From assembly GCA_013042765.1 (NCBI GenBank), contig JABDPP010000076.1, positions 1 to 5,917 on the forward strand: 5,917 nucleotides of DNA. The letters are read 5' to 3'. The stretch comes from Litoreibacter sp. (lineage in GTDB: Bacteria; Pseudomonadota; Alphaproteobacteria; Rhodobacterales; Rhodobacteraceae). A model generated the notes under the pieces. The model was not told the DNA's origin and searched no databases. It was given only the letters and a program-made list of their open reading frames with translations. Below, one piece after another: positions 1-5,917 of the stretch (within the stretch, counting starts at the first letter, position 1; every line of letters starts with the position of its first letter). A program made the position numbers and the translations under genes.

Positions 1-882
1 GCCGAAGAAAGAGATGGGTGGCTCTATGGGCGCGGAGCAACCGATATGAAGTCCGGGGTCGCGGCCTTTGCCGCGGCGGCCATTGAGTTCGTGCAGCACA
101 CGCCGCCCGATGGCGCAATCGTTCTGGCTATCACTGGCGATGAGGAGGGCGATGCGAAGGACGGAACTGTCGCATTGCTGGACTGGATGGAGGAGACCGG
201 CGAGGCCCTGTCAGTTTGCCTCGTGGGGGAGCCCACCTGCCCCGATGAGCTTGGTGATATGATGAAGATCGGGCGGCGCGGCTCGATGACAGCCTATTTC
301 ACGGTGAAGGGCGAGCAGGGACATTCTGCCTATCCGCATCGGGCGTTGAATCCGGTTCCCGTGATGGCGCGTCTGATGGACCGGCTGGCCTCGCATGAAC
401 TGGACAATGGAACCGAACATTTCGACGCATCGACGCTTGCTGTGACAACAATCGACACCGGTAATCCGGCCAACAATGTGATCCCTGCGGAGTGCCGTTC
501 AACGGTCAATATCCGGTTCAACGATGCGCATAGTTCGGAGAAGCTGATTGCATGGCTCCGGTCAGAAGCGGACGAGATCACGGCCGAGAGTGGGGCCGCC
601 GTCGACATAACCACGCAGGTCTCAGGGGAAAGTTTCCTGACGCCTCCCGGTGCCCTGTCAGACTTGGTGGCGCGGGCGGTAACGGCCGAGACCGGGCTGA
701 CGCCTGCGCTATCGACATCGGGAGGAACATCCGATGCGCGGTTCGTCAAGAACCATTGCCCGGTGGTGGAATTCGGTCTTGTCGGCAAGACGATGCACCA
801 GGTTGATGAGCGTGTGGAGATTGAGCAGATCCGCAGACTCAAGGCCATTTATGGTCGGATCCTGCGGGAGTATTTTGCCTGA
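1..882 (+). CDS. dapE: Succinyl-diaminopimelate desuccinylase, C-terminal part (5' end outside window)
   Basis: Cytoplasmic M20-family di-zinc hydrolase that converts N-succinyl-LL-2,6-diaminopimelate to LL-diaminopimelate plus succinate, in the route to lysine and to the meso-DAP of peptidoglycan. The reading frame is open from base 1; the first ATG at 46 lies inside the conserved GRGATDMK motif, so it is not the true start. 293 residues are visible; the family is usually about 375-385, so some 85-90 are missing, including the first zinc histidine. Counting from the window edge, seen motifs are the bridging Asp (D15 in GRGATDMK), the catalytic Glu pair (E48/E49 in TGDEEGD), a zinc Glu (E77 in VGEPTC), the dimerisation-domain His (H108 in GHSAYPH), NNVIPAEC near 158-165, SGGTSDARF near 240-248, and the last zinc His (H266 in TMHQVDERV). 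These separate DapE from the related ArgE and carboxypeptidase G2 enzymes. The stop TGA is followed after one base by the next ATG. Confidence 0.93.
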   Translation, partial: AEERDGWLYGRGATDMKSGVAAFAAAAIEFVQHTPPDGAIVLAITGDEEGDAKDGTVALLDWMEETGEALSVCLVGEPTCPDELGDMMKIGRRGSMTAYFTVKGEQGHSAYPHRALNPVPVMARLMDRLASHELDNGTEHFDASTLAVTTIDTGNPANNVIPAECRSTVNIRFNDAHSSEKLIAWLRSEADEITAESGAAVDITTQVSGESFLTPPGALSDLVARAVTAETGLTPALSTSGGTSDARFVKNHCPVVEFGLVGKTMHQVDERVEIEQIRRLKAIYGRILREYFA

Positions 883-883
883 C

Positions 884-1456
884 ATGCGGCCACGTCTCGT
901 TGTCATGCTCAAGGAGCCCCGGCCCGGGCGGGTGAAAACTCGGTTGGGGCGTGACGTCGGGATGGTTCCCGCCGCCTGGTGGTTTCGGCGTCAGGCGCTT
1001 GCCTTGCTGAGAGAGGTCGCGGACCCCAGGTGGGAGACCGTTCTGGCGGTGTCTCCAGATGCCGCGGGTCTGACAAGCCGGGTCTGGCCGCAACATCTCG
1101 CACGCTGGCCTCAGGGTGCAGGTGATCTTGGGGATCGGATGGGGTGCATATTCCGGCACATGCCGCCGGGGCCGGTTTGTATCGTCGGAGCGGATATTCC
1201 GGGAATCCGGCGCCAGCACATCGCCGCCGCCTTTTGCGGTCTGGGGCACCACGAATTTATCTTTGGTCCGGCACCCGATGGCGGCTATTGGCTGATCGGT
1301 GCGAAACGCATTTCCGCTGTGCCGTCGCGTCTGTTTTCTGGTGTGCGCTGGTCAAGTGAACACGCGTTGCGCGATACGATCGCGACAACAGGCGGCGCGC
1401 GGTTCGGCTTCATCTCCCAATTGAGAGATGTCGACAGGGCCGCCGATCTTGAGTGA
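884..1456 (+). CDS. DUF2064 / TIGR04282-type glycosyltransferase-like protein (MobA-like NTP-transferase fold)
   Basis: A 190-residue cytoplasmic protein with no signal peptide or membrane segment. It resembles the DUF2064 family, which has the GT-A/nucleotidyltransferase fold and includes proteins annotated as arsenosugar-biosynthesis glycosyltransferases. Seen motifs: an N-terminal nucleotide-binding loop KEPRPGRVKTRLG (residues 10-22), GDLGDRM (80-86), VGADIPGI (101-108) in place of the more common GSDCPxL, GPAPDGGYWLIG (128-139), a WSSEHAL segment (156-162), and the end motif RDVDRAADL (181-189). The start at 884 is chosen because MRPRLVVMLKEP matches the family's usual beginning; earlier in-frame ATGs would overlap dapE. 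A GGGAG at 866-870 may be the ribosome site, though its 13-base spacing is long. The near-overlap suggests translational coupling with dapE, but no link to DAP synthesis is known. The true substrate is unknown, and nothing arsenic-related lies nearby. Confidence 0.85.
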   Translation: MRPRLVVMLKEPRPGRVKTRLGRDVGMVPAAWWFRRQALALLREVADPRWETVLAVSPDAAGLTSRVWPQHLARWPQGAGDLGDRMGCIFRHMPPGPVCIVGADIPGIRRQHIAAAFCGLGHHEFIFGPAPDGGYWLIGAKRISAVPSRLFSGVRWSSEHALRDTIATTGGARFGFISQLRDVDRAADLE

Positions 1457-1487
1457 CGCCGTGGCTTGTGCGTGCTAGTCGGGGCGC

Positions 1488-3746
1488 ATGAAAAAGCTCC
1501 CGACAAAAGAGGAAGTGCTGGCGTGGATCTCAGAGAACCCGACCCAGACTTCCAAGCGCGATATTGCCAAGGCGTTTGGCATCAAGGGCGCGGCCCGGAT
1601 TGACCTCAAGCGGATCCTCAAGGAGCTCGAGGCCGAAGGGCATCTGTCGAAGCGAAAGAAAACCTATCGCGACCCCAGCAATCTGCCGCCCGTAAGTGTC
1701 TTGCGGGTCAGCGGTGCAGACAGTGACGGGGACCTCTTTCTTGAGCCGGTCGACTGGGAGAGCACGGAGGATAAACCTGCGATCCTCTATATCCCGAAGG
1801 CGAGCGATGTTGCGCTTGCCGAGGGCGACCGGATTCTTGGGCGTCTGACGAAGATCGGCGGCGAAGACCACGCCTACGAGGCGCGTTTGATCCGCCGGAT
1901 TGGCCTTGGGCCCACGAAAATCCTGGGTGTGTTCAAGAAATCGGCCGAGGGCGGCCGGGTCACACCGATCGACAAGGGTTCGGATAAGGAGTGGCGCGTG
2001 CCACCCGGTGCCGTATCGGGCGCGCGTGACGGTGAACTTGTCGAAGCAGAGCAAACTGGTCCGCGGGCACGTATGGGCCTGCCGCAAGCCCGCATCACCG
2101 CACGTCTGGGCGATCCATCTGCGCCCCGCTCCGTTTCCCTGATCGCGATCCACCAGCATGGGATACCGGATGAATTCCCTTCGGAAGTGCTCGAGCAGGC
2201 GGAAATGGCCGAGCCCGTGTCCCTCGGCGATCGGGAAGATCTCCGGGATGTGCCCCTTGTCACCATCGATCCGTCGGACGCACGAGATCATGATGACGCT
2301 TGTTTTGCGCGGGCCGACGATGATCCTGAGAACCCGGGCGGTCACGTGGTCTGGGTCGCGATTGCCGATGTGGCCCATTACGTGCGCCCGGGAACGCCGC
2401 TGGACACCGAAGCCCGCAAACGGGGGAATTCAACCTATTTCCCGGACCGGGTCGTGCCGATGCTGCCCGACGTTCTGTCAGGTGATCTCTGTTCGCTTCA
2501 CGAGGGCGTTGAACGGCCCTGTCTGGCTGTGCGCATGGTGCTTGATGCGGCCGGTGAGAAGAAATCACACCGGTTTACGCGCGGCTTGATGCGCTCGCAT
2601 GCGTCTCTGAACTATCAGGAGGTGCAGGACGGCTACGACGGTAATCCGAATGAGAAAATCGCCCCGCTCATCGATGAGGTGATCAAGCCTCTCTATGCCG
2701 CGTTTCGGGCGGCTCTGCGCGCCCGGGAACGTCGCGATCCGCTCAATCTTGAGCTTCCGGAGCGACGGATCGTTTTGGATGAGACGGGCAAGGTGCGCTC
2801 CGTGGCGTTTCGCGACCGGCTGGATGCGCACAAGCTGATCGAGGAGTTTATGATCCTCGCAAATGTATCGGCCGCGGAAGAGTTGAAAAAGAAGCGCATG
2901 CCGCTGTTGTTCCGGGTGCATGAAGAGCCTTCCCCCGAGAAGCTTGAAGCCCTGCGGGAGATCGCGCAAGCCAGTGGCTTCAACCTGGCCAAAGGGCAGG
3001 TTTTGAGCACCAGCCACCTCAACCGGCTGCTGGCCCAGGCTGCGGAGTCCGAGCATTCGGAGCTTCTCAATATTTCGACCTTGCGCTCCATGACCCAGGC
3101 CTACTATGCGCCTGAAAACTTTGGTCATTTCGGTCTCGCTCTGCAAAATTACGCGCATTTCACATCTCCGATCCGGCGCTATTCTGACCTCGTCGTGCAC
3201 CGCGCCCTGATTGCCGCGCATGGCTGGGGAGACGATGGGCTGGATCCCAAGGATGTGGATGCGCTGAAAGAGACCGGAGAGCTCATATCGATGACGGAAC
3301 GCCGCTCGATGCTGGCGGAGCGTGACACGACGGACCGGTATCTGGCGGCCTACCTGGCTGACCGGGTGGGCACCGAGATGGAAGGCAGGGTCTCGGGCAT
3401 TGCCCGGTTCGGGCTTTTTGTGAAGCTCGATGAAAGCGGTGCGGATGGTCTCGTTCCGATCAGTTCTATCGGGCGGGAGTATTTCCATCACGACCGGGAT
3501 GCGCAGACCCTGACGGGCGACAGGTCCGGGCTCACTATCGGACTTGGCCAACGTGTACTTGTGCGGCTGGCTGAAGCGACCCCGGTCACCGGTGGCCTGA
3601 TGCTCGAGTTGCTGGAGATCGAGGGCAAGGGCCTCCCGCAGGCCTCGGGCGGCGCGAAACGATCACAAGGGCGCGGCCGAAAGCTCAAGCGGCATCGCGC
3701 CAAGGGCTCGAAACTGAAAAAGAAAGCCTCGCGTCGGCGCGGATAG
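1488..3746 (+). CDS. rnr: Ribonuclease R (RNB-family 3'-5' exoribonuclease)
   Basis: Cytoplasmic processive, Mg-dependent 3'-5' exoribonuclease of the RNase II/R superfamily, able to degrade structured RNA, mRNA fragments and defective rRNA. The protein is 752 residues. Domains: an N-terminal winged-helix-like region (about 5-55, with KRDIAKAFGIKG), cold-shock/OB domains (about 70-235), the RNB catalytic domain (about 250-585), an S1 domain (about 628-712, GRVSGIARFGLFVKL), and a Lys/Arg-rich tail (721-752). The active-site motif IDPSDARDHDD gives D261, D267, D269 and D270, aligning with E. coli D272, D278, D280 and D281. The RNB signature is complete from H547 to H571, including FTSPIRRYSDL. 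The S1 domain plus basic tail favour RNase R over RNase II. The start at 1488 yields a natural N-terminus; its ribosome site is weak (GGGGCG just upstream). It follows the DUF2064 gene by 31 bases, so co-transcription is plausible. Confidence 0.96.
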   Translation: MKKLPTKEEVLAWISENPTQTSKRDIAKAFGIKGAARIDLKRILKELEAEGHLSKRKKTYRDPSNLPPVSVLRVSGADSDGDLFLEPVDWESTEDKPAILYIPKASDVALAEGDRILGRLTKIGGEDHAYEARLIRRIGLGPTKILGVFKKSAEGGRVTPIDKGSDKEWRVPPGAVSGARDGELVEAEQTGPRARMGLPQARITARLGDPSAPRSVSLIAIHQHGIPDEFPSEVLEQAEMAEPVSLGDREDLRDVPLVTIDPSDARDHDDACFARADDDPENPGGHVVWVAIADVAHYVRPGTPLDTEARKRGNSTYFPDRVVPMLPDVLSGDLCSLHEGVERPCLAVRMVLDAAGEKKSHRFTRGLMRSHASLNYQEVQDGYDGNPNEKIAPLIDEVIKPLYAAFRAALRARERRDPLNLELPERRIVLDETGKVRSVAFRDRLDAHKLIEEFMILANVSAAEELKKKRMPLLFRVHEEPSPEKLEALREIAQASGFNLAKGQVLSTSHLNRLLAQAAESEHSELLNISTLRSMTQAYYAPENFGHFGLALQNYAHFTSPIRRYSDLVVHRALIAAHGWGDDGLDPKDVDALKETGELISMTERRSMLAERDTTDRYLAAYLADRVGTEMEGRVSGIARFGLFVKLDESGADGLVPISSIGREYFHHDRDAQTLTGDRSGLTIGLGQRVLVRLAEATPVTGGLMLELLEIEGKGLPQASGGAKRSQGRGRKLKRHRAKGSKLKKKASRRRG

Positions 3747-3790
3747 GCGGGTTTCCACTTGTGGGGCTTCCTGCAAAGGTCTTTTCAGAG

Positions 3791-3796
3791 TATCAT
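3791..3796 (+). promoter_or_regulatory. Possible -10 element upstream of the transglycosylase gene
   Basis: TATCAT matches the sigma-70 -10 consensus in five of six positions and sits in the AT-richer part of the 85-base gap after rnr. It would place transcription start near 3803 and leave a leader of about 29 bases. A purine-rich CAGGG (3819-3823) stands 8 bases before the ATG and could serve as ribosome site. The -35 partner is poor: TTCCTG at 3768-3773, with 17-base spacing, keeps only the leading TT. No hairpin plus T-run terminator for rnr is visible in this gap, so read-through from rnr is also possible. Confidence 0.25.
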
Positions 3797-3831
3797 TCTG
3801 CGAAAAAACAGGCACGAGCAGGGCTGTTCCA

Positions 3832-5091
3832 ATGCGGTATTATTTCAGGGTACTGTGTATTTGTTTTCTCACCGGTTTCCCGGTTGCGAGTTCGGCGCTG
3901 GAAGTATCGCCGCGCCCTGTGTTGCGCGATGTCGCCCCCATATTTCCAGTTGTCCAGGCGACGGCCGGAGGAAACGCCCGATTTCAGGCCTGGATTGGGG
4001 CGTTTCGAAGCCGCGCGCTCTCCCGAGGGATCACCAGCAGAACCTATGATCGTGCGTTTCAGGGCGTGCGCTATGCCCCTGACGTGATCGAGAAGGATCG
4101 CAACCAGAGCGAGTTCACGAAGACCCTTTGGGAGTATCTGGACAGTGCCGCCAGCGAGACCCGCGTCAGCAACGGTAAGGAAGCCTTGCGGACGCATCGG
4201 CGCACGCTCAACAAGATTGAGGCGCGCTACGGTGTTGAGAAGGAAGTGATCGCGGCCGTCTGGGGGCTGGAGAGTGCCTATGGCACCTATCGTGGAAACC
4301 GCGACCTGATCGGGTCACTGGCAACGCTGGCCTTTGATGGGCGGCGCGGCAGGTTCTTTGAACAGCAACTGATCGCCGCGCTAAAGATCATTCAGGCGGG
4401 CGATGTGGACCCGCGAAGCATGACCGGAAGTTGGGCCGGTGCAATGGGACATACCCAGTTCATCCCGACATCCTACCTCGCCTATGCTGTTGATTTCACT
4501 GGCGACGGAAAACGCGATATCTGGTCTGATGATCCAACTGATGCGCTGGCCTCCACGGCAGCCTATCTGGCAAAATTTGGCTGGGTAAAGGGGCAGCCTT
4601 GGGGCGTTGAAGTACGACTCCCGAGCGGTTTCGACTACACGCTGGCCAATAGAAAGATCCAGAAGTCCCCACGGAGTTGGGGCGGTCTGGGTGTTGTTGG
4701 AATGAACGGTGCCCCAGTACGAAATTACGGACCGGCCTCCATTCTGGTGCCAGCGGGTGCTCAGGGCGCTGCTTTCATGGTGTTCAAGAATTTCGAGGTG
4801 ATTGAGCGCTATAACACGGCGGACGCCTACGTGATCGGGGTGGGACACCTGTCCGACCGGCTTAAGGGCGGACCGAAGATCCAAGGCGGGTGGCCGCGGG
4901 GTGACCGGGCGCTGAAGTTCGGTGAACGGAAGGAATTGCAGCGCCGCCTGACGGCTGCGGGATTTGATACCAAGGGGGTGGATGGCAAAATCGGCCCCCT
5001 CACCATCGAGGCAATTCGGCGCTACCAGAAGAAATATGGCCTCATCCCGGACGGGTACGCCTCCCTGAATATTCTCCGGCGCCTGCGCTAG
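3832..5091 (+). CDS. Secreted lytic murein transglycosylase (MltB/SltB-like) with C-terminal peptidoglycan-binding domain
   Basis: Periplasmic enzyme expected to cleave the MurNAc-GlcNAc bond of peptidoglycan, forming 1,6-anhydroMurNAc ends for wall remodelling or turnover. The protein is 419 residues. The N-terminus looks like a Sec signal peptide: R2 and R6, a hydrophobic stretch from about 7 to 19, and likely cleavage after A22 (SSA/LE). No lipobox is seen; C9 and C11 lie too early, so it is probably soluble and unlike lipoprotein MltB of E. coli. The SLT_2 catalytic domain spans about 50-345: the catalytic Glu is E147 in [11 protein letters not shown] (equivalent to E162 of E. coli MltB), followed by [15 protein letters not shown] (201-215), [10 protein letters not shown] (222-231) and [20 protein letters not shown] (325-344). 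A PG_binding_1 domain follows (about 362-417, with [17 protein letters not shown]). This domain order is common in alphaproteobacteria. It has its own 85-base upstream gap, so it may be transcribed separately from rnr. Confidence 0.93.
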   Translation: MRYYFRVLCICFLTGFPVASSALEVSPRPVLRDVAPIFPVVQATAGGNARFQAWIGAFRSRALSRGITSRTYDRAFQGVRYAPDVIEKDRNQSEFTKTLWEYLDSAASETRVSNGKEALRTHRRTLNKIEARYGVEKEVIAAVWGLESAYGTYRGNRDLIGSLATLAFDGRRGRFFEQQLIAALKIIQAGDVDPRSMTGSWAGAMGHTQFIPTSYLAYAVDFTGDGKRDIWSDDPTDALASTAAYLAKFGWVKGQPWGVEVRLPSGFDYTLANRKIQKSPRSWGGLGVVGMNGAPVRNYGPASILVPAGAQGAAFMVFKNFEVIERYNTADAYVIGVGHLSDRLKGGPKIQGGWPRGDRALKFGERKELQRRLTAAGFDTKGVDGKIGPLTIEAIRRYQKKYGLIPDGYASLNILRRLR

Positions 5092-5097
5092 GCGCTG
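5077..5097 (+). terminator. GC-rich hairpin straddling the transglycosylase stop codon
   Basis: GCGCCT (5079-5084) and AGGCGC (5090-5095) form a perfect six-base stem around the five-base loop GCGCT. It extends by a G-T wobble (5078/5096) and a C-G pair (5077/5097) to eight pairs. The TAG stop (5089-5091) spans the loop edge and the descending arm. No T-run follows, so it is not a classical intrinsic terminator. It could be a weak or factor-assisted terminator, a 3'-end stabiliser, or chance in GC-rich sequence. Confidence 0.3.
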
Positions 5098-5169
5098 CCA
5101 CCTGCGGTCCGTTTCGCAAGGTAGTCCACTCGATTGCGGCCTGCGTCTCTTTCGCCACAGGGCCGTGTT

Positions 5170-5219
5170 GGGGGTGGCTATTATCTTCGTCTTGCTTTAC
5201 GGGGCGCGCAAACACCCCT
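5170..5219 (+). other. Possible leader stem upstream of typA
   Basis: The 143 bases between the transglycosylase and typA hold no supportable gene. Within them GGGGGTG (5170-5176) can pair with CACCCCT (5213-5219), giving six Watson-Crick pairs plus one G-U, around a 36-base interior that contains a TATTAT (5179-5184). A competing four-base stem, GGGG (5201-5204) with CCCC (5215-5218), is also possible. The downstream arm ends directly before the AAAAGG ribosome site. If TATTAT is a -10 element, the left arm would not be in the transcript and this stem would not form; no good -35 sequence accompanies it. Confidence 0.15.
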
Positions 5220-5234
5220 CAAAAGGCTGATCTT

Positions 5235-5917
5235 ATGGACCTTCGCAATATCGCGATTATCGCACACGTTGACCACGGAAAAACCACCCTGGTCGATGAG
5301 CTGCTCAAGCAATCGGGCGCATTCCGCGAAAACCAGGCCGTGGCCGAACGTGCCATGGACAGCAACGATCTGGAGCGTGAGCGCGGTATCACGATCCTTG
5401 CGAAAGCGACCTCGGTTGAATGGAAGGGGCACCGGATCAACATCGTTGACACGCCCGGCCACGCTGATTTCGGTGGTGAGGTGGAGCGTATCCTGTCGAT
5501 GGTGGATGGGGTTGTGCTGCTTGTGGATGCCGCCGAGGGGCCGATGCCGCAGACGAAGTTCGTCACCTCCAAGGCGCTTGCGCTGGGCCTGCGGCCCATT
5601 GTCGTTCTGAACAAGGTCGACAAGCCGGATGCGGAACCTGATCGCGCACTGGACGAGGTCTTTGATCTCTTTGCCAATCTCGGTGCGGATGACGAACAGT
5701 TGGATTTTCCGGCGATGTATGCATCCGGTCGCAGCGGTTGGGCCGACATGGAGCTTGACGGGCCGCGCAAGGACCTCTCGGCGCTCTTCGACCTGATCGT
5801 TCGCCATGTTCCCGCGCCGTCGCAGGTGGCGGCACAATCCGAACCCTTCCGGATGCTGGCCACCACCCTTGGCAGCGATCCCTTCATCGGGCGCATTCTG
5901 ACGGGCCGGGTCGAGGC
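5235..5917 (+). CDS. typA: Translational GTPase TypA/BipA, N-terminal part (3' end outside window)
   Basis: Ribosome-binding GTPase of the EF-G/LepA class, acting in the cytoplasm in 50S assembly and stress or low-temperature growth in enterobacteria. The frame is open to the window edge with 227 complete codons; the family is about 605-610 residues, so the rest of domain II, domain III, the EF-G C-like domain and the unique C-terminal domain lie outside. The G domain is complete: P-loop AHVDHGKT (10-17), switch I RERGITI (48-54), [14 protein letters not shown] (72-85), and NKVD (126-129). The N-terminus [18 protein letters not shown] and the [17 protein letters not shown] segment are typical of TypA rather than LepA or EF-G. 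Domain II begins near residue 205 with [17 protein letters not shown]. The ATG at 5235 is well supported: AAGG at 5223-5226 lies 8 bases upstream and the N-terminus matches the family. Confidence 0.96.
   Translation, partial: MDLRNIAIIAHVDHGKTTLVDELLKQSGAFRENQAVAERAMDSNDLERERGITILAKATSVEWKGHRINIVDTPGHADFGGEVERILSMVDGVVLLVDAAEGPMPQTKFVTSKALALGLRPIVVLNKVDKPDAEPDRALDEVFDLFANLGADDEQLDFPAMYASGRSGWADMELDGPRKDLSALFDLIVRHVPAPSQVAAQSEPFRMLATTLGSDPFIGRILTGRVE

Noticed and set aside
330..848. Long minus-strand open frame opposite dapE
   Set aside because: It is antisense to a well-supported conserved gene, lacks recognisable motifs, and is expected by chance in GC-rich coding DNA.
1449..1478. TTGAGT (1449-1454) and TGCTAG (1473-1478) as a promoter for rnr
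   Set aside because: The spacing of 18 is acceptable, but the -10 match is poor and the start would fall almost on the rnr ATG. Read-through from the DUF2064 gene explains rnr expression as well.
1530..3551. Two long minus-strand open frames (1530-2378 and 2565-3551) opposite rnr
   Set aside because: They mirror the codon pattern of rnr, contain no recognisable domain, and conflict with a complete RNase R.
3755..3764. CCACTTGTGG as a terminator hairpin after rnr
   Set aside because: The loop would be only two bases with a four-base stem, or three pairs with a four-base loop; there is no T-run following.
5134..5610. Plus-strand open frame starting in the gap before typA
   Set aside because: It runs out of frame through typA, and its residues show no family resemblance; its start merely lies in the intergenic gap.
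5181..5896. Minus-strand open frames opposite typA
   Set aside because: The + strand encodes an intact TypA G domain here; the antisense proteins have the composition of shadow frames.
1..5917. Search for a mobile element, CRISPR array, tRNA, toxin-antitoxin pair or defence system
   Set aside because: No repeats, cloverleaf sequence, transposase or unusual small gene was found by eye; the five genes are ordinary chromosomal genes with similar base composition.

Overview
The window reads as core chromosomal DNA of an alphaproteobacterium. A Rhodobacterales (roseobacter-type) member is the most likely source. That placement is inferred from the GC-rich coding sequence, weak Shine-Dalgarno sites, and general family resemblance of the proteins (DapE, a DUF2064 protein, an RNase R of about 750 residues, a secreted SltB-type transglycosylase); no marker gene is present to prove it. 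All five genes lie on the + strand and about 96% of the window is coding.

Layout: 1-882 is the 3' part of dapE (succinyl-diaminopimelate desuccinylase, lysine/DAP pathway), cut by the left edge. At 884-1456, one base after the dapE stop, is a small DUF2064/TIGR04282-type nucleotide-sugar-transferase-fold protein of unknown substrate. After 31 bases comes rnr (1488-3746), a complete RNase R with an intact RNB catalytic centre, an S1 domain and a very basic tail. These three could form one transcription unit. An 85-base, locally AT-richer gap with a possible -10 element precedes a secreted lytic murein transglycosylase (3832-5091) with a C-terminal peptidoglycan-binding domain. A GC-rich hairpin straddles its stop codon. 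A 143-base gap then leads to typA/bipA (5235 onward), a ribosome-associated translational GTPase cut by the right edge in its second domain.

The functional themes are cell wall (DapE makes the meso-DAP precursor; the transglycosylase cleaves the finished glycan) and RNA/ribosome maintenance (RNase R and TypA, both linked to cold growth and ribosome quality in enterobacteria). All five are housekeeping or common genes. I see no mobile element, CRISPR array, tRNA, rRNA, phage gene, toxin-antitoxin pair or defence system, and no convincing evidence of a new biological system. The findings below are modest.
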